Assembly: GCA_030671645.1 (NCBI GenBank)
Contig: DAOVHV010000087.1
Coordinates: 1 to 5,407 of the forward strand
Direction: 5' to 3'
DNA length: 5,407 nt
Source: a bacterium
Lineage (GTDB): Bacteria > Bipolaricaulota > Bipolaricaulia > UBA7950 > UBA9294
Part shown: piece by piece, positions 1 through 5,407 of the stretch
Layout of the letters: every line of letters starts with the position of its first letter
Numbering within the stretch: position 1 is the stretch's first letter
Notes under the pieces: model-generated
Database searches by the model: none
What the model saw: only the letters and a program-made list of their open reading frames with translations
What the model was told of the DNA's origin: nothing
Position numbers and translations under genes: made by a program

Positions 1-627
1 CATGGCCAACATCAATCCGATGCCCACAGTCTGAAGAGAAAGCACAACGGTGACGGCGATCAGCACGAACAACAAATAGCGATAGAACGAAGCGTGAATG
101 CGCAACGTGCGCGCCAACGTGATGTCGAACGATACTAGGACGAGCTCCTTGTAGAACACGAAGAGCAGCAGCAAAACAGCGCCTCCGAACGCTCCCAGCA
201 GAATCAAATCATGGTTGGAAACCCCGAGAACGTTGCCGAACAGGAAATGCACAAGATCGACCGAAAACCCTCTGACGGTTGAGATCAAGGCGATCCCCAG
301 GGCGAACATGCCGGCAAACACGATGCCGATGGCGGCATCCTCGCGGAACCGGGTTCGTTCAGAGATCCATCCCATGCCGAAGGCAACAAGGATGGCGGTT
401 CCCATCGCCCACCAAAACAATCCGCGGCGATCTCCCTTGCCGATAGAGATGAAACCGACGGCCAAACCGGGCAGGATGGAATGGGCCAGGGCGTCACCGA
501 TAAACGTCATGCCGCGCAACACAACGAACGCGCCGACAGTCGAACATAGCACGCCGACTGCGATTGCCGCGATCAATCCACGTACCATGAAAGCAAACCG
601 AAGTGGGGCCACCAGCCATTCAAACAT
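1..627 (-). CDS. Metal ABC transporter permease, ZnuB/MntB (ABC-3) family, C-terminus cut by window edge
   Basis: This is the membrane channel of a zinc/manganese/iron-type ABC importer. It should form the inner-membrane dimer that takes metal from the binding protein encoded upstream and is powered by the ATPase. My translation of the reverse strand from 627 stays open to base 1, giving 209 residues; family members usually have about 270-290, so roughly the last quarter is missing. Family hallmarks are the opening P-L-R-F-A-F-M (8-14), the V-L-R-G-M-T-F-I-G-D-A-L-A-H-S segment (36-50, with Asp45 and His49), and H-F-L-F-G-N-V-L-G (127-135). Hydrophobic stretches lie near 16-36, 50-66, 71-87, 100-116, 141-159 and 182-198. 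The ATG at 627 overlaps the ATPase stop by 8 bp. Met14 (588) is an alternative start, but it would remove the conserved N-terminal P-L-R-F-A motif. The ribosome site is poor (a G run about 11 nt upstream), so translation probably depends on coupling. The exact metal cannot be read from this subunit. Confidence 0.93.
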   Translation of the reverse strand, partial: MFEWLVAPLRFAFMVRGLIAAIAVGVLCSTVGAFVVLRGMTFIGDALAHSILPGLAVGFISIGKGDRRGLFWWAMGTAILVAFGMGWISERTRFREDAAIGIVFAGMFALGIALISTVRGFSVDLVHFLFGNVLGVSNHDLILLGAFGGAVLLLLFVFYKELVLVSFDITLARTLRIHASFYRYLLFVLIAVTVVLSLQTVGIGLMLAM

Positions 628-1471
628 CTTCGTGTTCGCCCCCCGAGCAGGCGGTATCGTGAACGATGAACGCGCCGTCCTCGCTCGGTATCACCTGAAG
701 ACAGCTGCCATATGCCCTTCTCAGAACATTCTCGGTTAGCACCGTCTTGGGTGTTCCAAATCCCATCATCTCCTGTCGAAGCAGAAGGATCTTGTCGAAG
801 TGGGATGCTGCAATGGATAAATCGTGAAGGGACATGATCACGGTCACCTCTTGGCGATAGAGACTCGCGATCAATTCGAGCGTCTCGCGATGTACGTGCA
901 CGTCCAAGCCCACCAGGGGCTCGTCGAACAGGATCAGCTCAGCCTCTTGAGCCAAAGCACGCGCAAGGAACAGCCGCTGCTGCTGTCCGCCGGACAGGGC
1001 TTCAATCTGACGTTGGGCATAGGCTGTGAGTTCTACGGCGTCAAGAGAAGCGCGAACAATGTCATGGTCCTGCGACCGCGGCTTGCGCAAGAGCCCGATG
1101 CGTTGCGTACGTCCCAGCATCACAAAGTCGGCCAGAGTGATGGGAAATCGCCAATCCAGCGTGTTTTTCTGAGGTACATACGCAATACAGATATGGCGAC
1201 AAGGCCCGTGACCGTGAATGAGAACCTTGCCTTTCATCGGATCGAGCAGACCGGCCAAGGCCTTGAGAAGGGTTGACTTTCCGGCTCCATTAGGACCGAC
1301 CACAGCCAGGCGTTCTCCCGTTCTCAATTCGAACGATATATCGGCAATGACTGGCTGGCTGTCGTATCCTGCCGAAAGCCCATGAACGACCACCGCGGCT
1401 GCTGTGGCATCGTGGATGGCATGATCCGACCCTTGTCTCTTCGAGATTGCGGCACGCTTTTGAAAGATCAT
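620..1471 (-). CDS. Metal ABC transporter ATP-binding protein, ZnuC/MntB-type
   Basis: This is the cytoplasmic ATPase that drives metal import through the adjacent permease. The 283-residue product has the full ABC motif set: Walker A G-P-N-G-A-G-K-S-T at 59-67, Q-loop Gln101, signature L-S-G-G-Q at 159-163, Walker B E-L-I-L-F-D-E-P at 178-185 with catalytic Glu184, D-loop G-L-D at 188-190, and the H-loop His216. The stretch A-Y-V-P-Q-K and the aromatic D-W-R-F-P just after the Q-loop are typical of the Mn/Zn/Fe importer group. The ATG at 1471 overlaps the upstream stop as ATGA, and a GAGG sits 8 nt before it, supporting this start. It leaves about 25 extra residues before the usual beginning of the ABC domain, so a later start remains possible. 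The C-terminal tail after about residue 255 is slightly long and ends in an acidic, His-containing stretch. The gene is intact with no missing catalytic residue. Confidence 0.95.
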   Translation of the reverse strand: MIFQKRAAISKRQGSDHAIHDATAAAVVVHGLSAGYDSQPVIADISFELRTGERLAVVGPNGAGKSTLLKALAGLLDPMKGKVLIHGHGPCRHICIAYVPQKNTLDWRFPITLADFVMLGRTQRIGLLRKPRSQDHDIVRASLDAVELTAYAQRQIEALSGGQQQRLFLARALAQEAELILFDEPLVGLDVHVHRETLELIASLYRQEVTVIMSLHDLSIAASHFDKILLLRQEMMGFGTPKTVLTENVLRRAYGSCLQVIPSEDGAFIVHDTACSGGEHEDV

Positions 1472-2346
1472 TCGTACGTCCTCAGCCCTTCGAGGATGGC
1501 GTTGGCCGTATACCGCATGAAGTCGAGGTACGTGCCGGCGGGTCCGTTCGGATCACTGAGCGCGCCGGTATACATGAAAACGATCCGGGTTCCGGTGTCT
1601 GAAGCAATTTGCTGTGCCAGCGAAGGATTGACGGTCATTCCCACGAAAATTGCCGGGATATCAAGGGATTCAATGGTGGATACAAGTTCGGCGAGTTCGC
1701 GCGCCGAAGGCTCGGACAGAGTGCTGAGACCGGGGAAAACTGTCCCTACTTGCTCGAAGCCGTATCGTCGTGCGAAGTATGCGTACACGTGATGATCGGT
1801 TACCAGTAATCGACGATCTGCCGGAATCTCGTCTAGGGTGGATTGAATCCACGCATCCAGCTCAGCAAGGTCTCTCTGATATGTGGCGGCACGCGTTTGG
1901 AATTCGGACTCCAACGACGGAACCAGATGGTTCAATTGGCCGACAATAATATCGACCCAGGCCGAGACAAGAGTGGGATCGAACCAAACGTGAGGATCGT
2001 ACGCGTCGTGATCCCCGGCGAGCAGACCGGAAAGATCGGCCGACAGCGAAACGACGTGATTCTCGATCGACTCCAGGATGTTGCTCAATCCGGCTTCAAG
2101 GTCCAATCCGTTGATGAACACAAGATCCGCGCGTTGAAGCGCCACTAGATCCTGAGGGCGAAGTTGGAAGGAATGCGGATCGGTATCCGGTCCCAACAAC
2201 ACGAGAACGTCAATGTCCTTACCTGCGATCTGCCTGACCACATCTCCGACGATACTGGTCGTACACAAAACCTCTGCGCCCCGGACGATGATGCCCACAC
2301 TATGCAGCAAGCAACATGCGATCAGTCCAACGACAGCTATCCTCAC
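1468..2346 (-). CDS. Periplasmic metal-binding protein of the ABC transporter, TroA/ZnuA-like (cluster A-I)
   Basis: This exported protein captures a transition metal and delivers it to the permease. Starting at GTG 2346 gives 292 residues. This start is chosen because a strong GGGAGG lies 5 nt upstream and the protein then opens directly with a signal peptide (short Arg-containing n-region, hydrophobic core about 4-20, likely cleavage near 22-24). An ATG at 2382 would add 12 charged residues in front. Ligand positions expected from the family are visible: His58 in D-P-H-S-F, His119 in D-P-H-V-W-F-D-P, His185 in T-D-H-H-V-Y-A-Y-F, and Asp265 in L-S-D-P-N-G. By comparison with TroA this is a three-His-plus-Asp set. 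The segment around 203-215 (F-P-G-L-S-T-L-S-E-P-S-A) also resembles TroA rather than PsaA, which uses Glu at the third site. The His-rich loop of many ZnuA proteins is nearly absent (G-D-H-D-A-Y, 111-116). Zinc or manganese is likely; the sequence alone does not settle it. First gene of the operon. Confidence 0.93.
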   Translation of the reverse strand: MRIAVVGLIACCLLHSVGIIVRGAEVLCTTSIVGDVVRQIAGKDIDVLVLLGPDTDPHSFQLRPQDLVALQRADLVFINGLDLEAGLSNILESIENHVVSLSADLSGLLAGDHDAYDPHVWFDPTLVSAWVDIIVGQLNHLVPSLESEFQTRAATYQRDLAELDAWIQSTLDEIPADRRLLVTDHHVYAYFARRYGFEQVGTVFPGLSTLSEPSARELAELVSTIESLDIPAIFVGMTVNPSLAQQIASDTGTRIVFMYTGALSDPNGPAGTYLDFMRYTANAILEGLRTYE

Positions 2347-2351
2347 GTGAA

Positions 2352-2357
2352 CCTCCC
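2352..2357 (-). promoter_or_regulatory. Ribosome binding site of the metal-binding protein gene
   Basis: GGGAGG on the minus strand, 5 nt before the GTG at 2346. This site decides the start: there is no comparable purine run just before the in-frame ATG at 2382, and the GTG start places the signal peptide at the very N-terminus. Confidence 0.8.
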
Positions 2358-2518
2358 GTGGCTCATGCCACAAGGAAACCATACACGGGAAATCGCTGAT
2401 GGGCTATTCGCAAGAACCTTCACACTACTGCCACAAGTTTGGCCTACCGCCTTCACCATGGTTCCGTAGCTTGTACCCAGTGAACTCAATATGAGAGTCC
2501 CAAAACATGAACTCAACG

Positions 2519-2524
2519 AGGAGG
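2519..2524 (+). promoter_or_regulatory. Ribosome binding site of the Spy-like gene
   Basis: A perfect AGGAGG lies 8 nt before the ATG at 2533. It decides the start in favour of 2533 over the in-frame ATG at 2491, which would place 14 polar residues ahead of the signal peptide and would have the SD inside the coding region. Confidence 0.85.
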
Positions 2525-2532
2525 AACGTAGC

Positions 2533-3603
2533 ATGAAGAAGATTTCGAGGATTCTATCGATGGTAATTGTGGTGGGACTAATTGCCGCCATCCCGGCGAG
2601 CACTCAGATCCTGTCCGGGTCAGGCGGTGAATCTTCCGATGGCATCAACCTGCCGATGCTCATTCTGGTCAATCGGCTTGAACTGTCTGAAGAGCAGATG
2701 GAAGTGCTACATGATATTCTCATCGATCTTCTCCAAGAGAAGGAAACGGTGGATGTCCTTCGTGCCGAGTTCGAGGAAGTCATGATCGAATTCAACGGAA
2801 CGGGCGAAGAGCTCGACGAACTGCTGGCCGCGTTCCGGGAAGATCAGGGGGCCTTGGCCGAGGCGATGCGTGAATCAATCGAAGCATCGCTTGATGAAGT
2901 CCGCGATCTCTTGTCCATCAACCAAGGAATCGTGTTGCGAGAAGCACTTCCCGAACTGCTGGACGGAGGCACCTTGCTGGGACCCGACCGCAGCGTCGGC
3001 CGACTCCAGAACACACCTGAAATGATGGGAAACCGTGTGCCTTCGCTTCCGATGGGACGAAGCGGCATGATGGGGCAGATGCAGCAAGCAGCGCGTGGCG
3101 GACAACGGCAATCACCAATGCAAGGCAGCATGAGCATAGACCGCCGCAGCGGTTCGTTCGATCGCGATTCGATGTCGCGCATGATGCAGGAACGAGTTGG
3201 TGACGACACTATGCTGGAGATGTTCGGACAGCGGTTCGGTCAGGGTAACGACGACGCGGACACCGATACGATGATGGAACAAATGAGAGATCGGTTCGAG
3301 CAGTTCGGAGATCAAGTCCCTGCAGAGCTGCGCGAGCAATTGGAAGACCGCTTAGGCGGAGCCATCGAAAACCTACGTCAGCGTATAGGCCGAAACTTCG
3401 GCGGCAATCTTGGTCAGATGGGCGGCCGTGCTGGAAACGTCATGCCAGGACAGGGAGACATGGGACAGCTTGGCGGGAATTCATTCCCCACGCAGCGACT
3501 TCAATCGATCCACGGCGAGCAGTTCGGTGAACATGGCAATCTAGCCGAATTGCTGGAGCAACTGTCAGAAGTTCTGGAACTCAAGCTGGAGGCAATAATG
3601 TAG
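2533..3603 (+). CDS. Exported Spy/CpxP-like protein with a Met/Gln/Gly-rich tail
   Basis: The 356-residue product opens with a clear signal peptide (Lys2, Lys3, Arg6, hydrophobic core about 8-20, cleavage near A-S-T-Q at 22-25), so it is exported. Residues about 38-145 are predicted helical and charged, with L-S-E-E-Q at 51-55 and L-S-I-N-Q at 127-131. Paired L-[ST]-x-x-Q motifs separated by long helices are the mark of the Spy/CpxP/ZraP group, periplasmic chaperones and metal-sensing proteins. From about 160 the protein becomes Met, Gln, Gly and Arg rich: residues 164-251 hold 16 Met, including four Met-Met pairs (164, 179, 217, 247). There is no Cys, and His occurs only at 60, 327 and 334. 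Short [DQ]-R-[FLI] units recur at 233, 253, 272 and 283. A Leu-rich amphipathic helix ends the protein (337-355). Tail and total length exceed Spy or CpxP (about 160 residues). Domain assignment rests on motif and helical pattern only; thioether metal binding and a chaperone role are inference. Confidence 0.7.
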   Translation: MKKISRILSMVIVVGLIAAIPASTQILSGSGGESSDGINLPMLILVNRLELSEEQMEVLHDILIDLLQEKETVDVLRAEFEEVMIEFNGTGEELDELLAAFREDQGALAEAMRESIEASLDEVRDLLSINQGIVLREALPELLDGGTLLGPDRSVGRLQNTPEMMGNRVPSLPMGRSGMMGQMQQAARGGQRQSPMQGSMSIDRRSGSFDRDSMSRMMQERVGDDTMLEMFGQRFGQGNDDADTDTMMEQMRDRFEQFGDQVPAELREQLEDRLGGAIENLRQRIGRNFGGNLGQMGGRAGNVMPGQGDMGQLGGNSFPTQRLQSIHGEQFGEHGNLAELLEQLSEVLELKLEAIM

Positions 3604-3643
3604 TGGACCTCCGATCCTTCCTTGTTGCCTTGAGGTGCGTCGC

Positions 3644-5023
3644 TCAGAAACGGGCGGCGTACTTCTTTGAGGCTAGGATGGACACAGGTAGAGTGAAGGC
3701 GAAACAAGCCCCGCCACTGGGGGCATTCTCCGCCCAGATACGGCCGCCGTGCGCCTCGATCAAAGCCTTGGCGATCGACAGACCCAAACCGGCGCCGGTA
3801 TCGGTCGATCGTGCTTCGTCGGCGCGATAGAAACGATCGAAGACGTGTCGAAGATCGGACTCCGAGAGTCCGTCGCCCGAATCACAGACCAGCACTTGAA
3901 CCTCTTGGTCCTTTTGCTCGGCCCGAACGAGGATCTTGCCACCAGCCGGGGTATGACGGATGGCGTTGGCCAGCAGATTGAGCAATACCTGTTCAATGCG
4001 TTGGGCGTCGACCTCGATCATCGGCAAATCGGGCTTGATTTCGCGAACGAGCTGAAGATTCTCGTCCTCCAACTGAACTCCGATGGTTTCGATAATGGTG
4101 TCGAGGATACTCTCAATCGAGCACCGAATGGGATGAATCGACAATCGCCCGGCGTCGGCCAGGGCCAATTGATGGAGGTCCTGAACCAATCGCGTGGTGA
4201 GCAAGATCTTGTCGTGCAGAGCTGCCAGCGTTGCTTGAGTTGGCTCCATCAACCCGTCACGAAGCCCTTCCAAGGTGGTGCGCACGGCCGTGATCGGTGT
4301 TCGCAGCTCGTGCGATATGTCGGCGATCAGCCGTTTCTTGACCTGCTCGGATGCTTCCAGACTGGCGGCCATTTCATTGAACGAGCTGGCCAATCGACCC
4401 AATTCGTCGGAAGAAGGGATGTTTACCCGTTCATCGAATTTTCCCTCTGCGATGCTGCGAGAGGCTCGATCCAGTTTACGGAGTGGCCCCGTCAATTGCC
4501 GGATAAGGAAGAACGAAAAGAGAATGGCGGCGATGCCGGCAGTCAACCCGGCAAGCCACAGGGAACGGCGCGACCTCTGCAAGTACCCTTCTTCGAGTTC
4601 GAGCCCAACGAGGAATCGAGTGGGAAGAAACGTCCATCGCTGTCCGTCTGCTGTTTCAGGGAAGGGTGTTCCGAGTTCGAGTAGTTCCTTGTCGAGGTGG
4701 CGGCCTACCTGAATCTGACTCAGATCGGGCGTGAACACGACTTCGCCATCGGGATTGACGATGACGGCAGGAAGATCTACCTGTCTCTGGACAAGGGTTT
4801 CCAGCAAGGCATCCATACTTCCAGTTTGTTGATGGAGAATGCGAACCAGATGAAAGGTCATGCGATCCTGCTGGGAATACCGTCCGGTGGTGAAGTCGGA
4901 AAACGCGCGATTCACGGACAAACTCATGAAGAAGTATCCTGCCAACGTCGTGAGTGCGATGATGAGGACAAACGCCACCAACAGTTTGGCACCGAAGGAC
5001 AGTTGTCGAAGTCGCTTAATCAC
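3644..5023 (-). CDS. Membrane sensor histidine kinase, BaeS-like (HAMP, HisKA, HATPase)
   Basis: This is the sensor partner of the adjacent OmpR-type regulator; it autophosphorylates on His and passes the phosphate on. Order in the 459 residues: TM1 about 13-35, extracytoplasmic sensor about 36-152, TM2 about 154-174, HAMP about 175-226, dimerisation helix with H-box I-S-H-E-L-R-T-P at 236-243 (phospho-His238), N-box around Asn349/Asn353, G1 box D-S-G-D-G at 381-385, F-box F-D-R-F-Y-R at 395-400, and G2 box G-A-G-L-G-L at 410-415. All catalytic boxes are intact and the length matches BaeS (about 467). The sensor domain contains a V-I-V-N-P-D-G-E-V-V-F stretch (87-97) like a PAS/PDC strand-turn-strand; no obvious metal-ligand cluster is visible. 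The start is GTG at 5023, overlapping the regulator stop as GTGA, with AAGGAG 8 nt upstream. The gene converges on the Spy-like gene with a 40-bp gap. The signal sensed is unknown; BaeS-like is the nearest description, not an orthology claim. Confidence 0.93.
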   Translation of the reverse strand: MIKRLRQLSFGAKLLVAFVLIIALTTLAGYFFMSLSVNRAFSDFTTGRYSQQDRMTFHLVRILHQQTGSMDALLETLVQRQVDLPAVIVNPDGEVVFTPDLSQIQVGRHLDKELLELGTPFPETADGQRWTFLPTRFLVGLELEEGYLQRSRRSLWLAGLTAGIAAILFSFFLIRQLTGPLRKLDRASRSIAEGKFDERVNIPSSDELGRLASSFNEMAASLEASEQVKKRLIADISHELRTPITAVRTTLEGLRDGLMEPTQATLAALHDKILLTTRLVQDLHQLALADAGRLSIHPIRCSIESILDTIIETIGVQLEDENLQLVREIKPDLPMIEVDAQRIEQVLLNLLANAIRHTPAGGKILVRAEQKDQEVQVLVCDSGDGLSESDLRHVFDRFYRADEARSTDTGAGLGLSIAKALIEAHGGRIWAENAPSGGACFAFTLPVSILASKKYAARF

Positions 5024-5406
5024 GGTCCGCTCTCCTTGGCTAGTTTGTATCCCACTCCGAACACGGTAAGGATGAGCGAAGCTTCATTTGGGTCAGGCTC
5101 GATCTTATGACGCAGACGTTTGATGTGCGAATCGACAGAGCGTTCGAACCCTCCGTAAGCATTGCCGCGCACGGCCTCCAATAGCTCAAGACGCGTGAAC
5201 ACGCGCCCCGGCTGCGCCATCAGGAACGCCAGCAAGTCAAATTCCATTGCCGTGAGTTCGATCGGTTCACCGGCGACTTGAACTTGCCGTTGTTCACGAT
5301 CGAGGCGAATGGAACCGACCTCGATTACGCTGGACGTTCCTCCGGTCGAGCGGCGAAGCACGGCGCGAACGCGGGCTTCCAACTCGCGTGCGCTAAACGG
5401 CTTGAT
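5020..5406 (-). CDS. OmpR/PhoB-family response regulator, N-terminus beyond window edge
   Basis: This is a DNA-binding response regulator, presumably phosphorylated by the kinase encoded just downstream. The frame is open to the right edge and the visible 128 residues begin with I-K-P-F-S-A-R-E-L, the end of a receiver domain with its conserved Lys-Pro. The phospho-Asp and the rest of the receiver lie outside the window. A linker (about 17-27) leads into a winged-helix effector domain: beta strands about 28-50, E-L-T-A-M-E-F-D-L-L at 50-59, the loop G-R-V-F-T-R-L-E-L-L (67-76), the recognition-helix region S-V-D-S-H-I-K-R-L-R-H-K-I-E-P (90-104), and the wing L-T-V-F-G-V-G-Y-K-L (113-122). The wing has Phe where Arg is common (T-V-R-G-V-G-Y), a mild variation. 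A TTG at 5382 could be mistaken for a start, but the conserved K-P-F upstream in the same frame shows the gene continues. The stop overlaps the kinase start by 4 bp, so the two genes form an operon. Confidence 0.93.
   Translation of the reverse strand: MKPFSARELEARVRAVLRRSTGGTSSVIEVGSIRLDREQRQVQVAGEPIELTAMEFDLLAFLMAQPGRVFTRLELLEAVRGNAYGGFERSVDSHIKRLRHKIEPDPNEASLILTVFGVGYKLAKESGP
5031..5037 (-). promoter_or_regulatory. Ribosome binding site of the histidine kinase gene
   Basis: AAGGAGA on the minus strand lies inside the last codons of the response regulator gene, 7 nt before the GTG at 5023. It supports the unusual GTG start and translational coupling through the GTGA overlap. Confidence 0.7.
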
Positions 5407-5407
5407 C

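Larger units (their letters stand above)
2347..2532. promoter_or_regulatory. Divergent intergenic region, presumed promoters for the ABC operon and the Spy-like gene
   Basis: This 186-bp gap separates divergent start codons and is the only place where both promoters can lie unless transcription reads in from outside. I could not find a convincing -35/-10 pair on either strand. A TATGAG at 2490-2495 on the plus strand has no properly spaced -35; TTGTAC at 2471 is only 13 nt away. Two short direct repeats are visible: CCTTCAC at 2417-2423 and 2450-2456 (33 bp apart, about three helical turns), and TGAACTCAA at 2481-2489 and 2508-2516 (27 bp apart). No clear Fur, Zur, MntR or DtxR-type palindrome was seen. 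The regulatory role is inferred from position. Confidence 0.5.

Noticed and set aside
215..739. Plus-strand open frame of 174 codons opposite the permease.
   Set aside because: Its Pro/Arg/Met/Asn-rich composition is typical of antisense frames, while the minus-strand frame gives a clear ABC-3 permease with the conserved motifs.
824..1276. Plus-strand open frame of 150 codons opposite the ATPase gene.
   Set aside because: It is fully covered by the ATPase gene, which has all ABC motifs; no SD or recognisable domain supports the plus-strand frame.
2314..2346. Possible lipobox L-I-A-C at residues 8-11 of the metal-binding protein.
   Set aside because: The Cys would come after only about 8 hydrophobic residues, and the hydrophobic core continues past it. 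A normal secretory signal with cleavage near 22-24 fits better.
2343..2350. Palindrome TCACGTGA over the GTG start of the metal-binding protein gene.
   Set aside because: Only 8 bp, not extendable, and partly coding; compatible with chance.
2455..2462. Palindrome ACCATGGT in the divergent region as an operator.
   Set aside because: Eight bases with no further symmetry on either side; it does not resemble Fur, Zur or DtxR/MntR boxes.
2491..2532. Upstream in-frame ATG as the start of the Spy-like gene.
   Set aside because: It adds 14 polar residues ahead of the signal peptide and would place the perfect AGGAGG inside the coding region; ATG 2533 is correctly spaced from it.
3749..4684. Long plus-strand open frame (311 codons) opposite the histidine kinase.
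   Set aside because: It lies wholly within the kinase gene on the other strand. The product has no recognisable domain, whereas the minus strand encodes every kinase box; it is a shadow frame.
5380..5382. TTG at 5382 as the start of the response regulator.
   Set aside because: The same frame continues upstream to the edge and encodes the conserved K-P-F-S-A-R-E-L end of a receiver domain, so the gene is truncated by the window, not short.

Overview
The window is ordinary bacterial chromosomal DNA, densely coded, with GC-leaning codon use and recognisable Shine-Dalgarno (SD) sites. It holds three transcription units. The secreted solute-binding protein has no convincing lipobox, and there is a Spy/CpxP-like exported protein. 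Both suit a two-membrane (Gram-negative type) cell better than a monoderm, but I cannot name the phylum or species. No rRNA, tRNA, mobile element, CRISPR array or origin was seen.

Region 1 (minus strand, 2346 down to 1) is a metal-uptake ABC operon of the TroA/ZnuA/MntA type. The order is periplasmic metal-binding protein, then ATPase, then membrane permease, with 4-bp and 8-bp gene overlaps that imply translational coupling. The permease runs off the left edge; 209 residues are visible.

Region 2 (2347-2532) is the only sizeable non-coding stretch. It separates the ABC operon from a divergent plus-strand gene and should carry both promoters. It contains two short direct repeats but no metal-regulator box that I recognise.

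Region 3 (plus strand, 2533-3603) encodes a 356-residue exported protein. Its N-terminal third looks like a Spy/CpxP/ZraP-type helical domain with two L-S-x-x-Q motifs. It is followed by a long Met/Gln/Gly/Arg-rich tail and a short C-terminal amphipathic helix. This is the least conventional gene here.

Region 4 (minus strand, 5407 down to 3644) is an OmpR-family response regulator, cut by the right edge so that most of its receiver domain is missing, and a BaeS-like membrane histidine kinase. They overlap by 4 bp. The kinase gene converges on the Spy-like gene with a 40-bp gap.

Taken together, the window joins a Zn/Mn-type importer, a candidate periplasmic metal-binding or chaperone protein, and an envelope-type two-component system. 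In enterobacteria, Spy/CpxP/ZraP proteins are controlled by BaeSR, CpxAR and ZraSR systems. The proximity here therefore suggests, but does not prove, a metal or envelope-stress response module.
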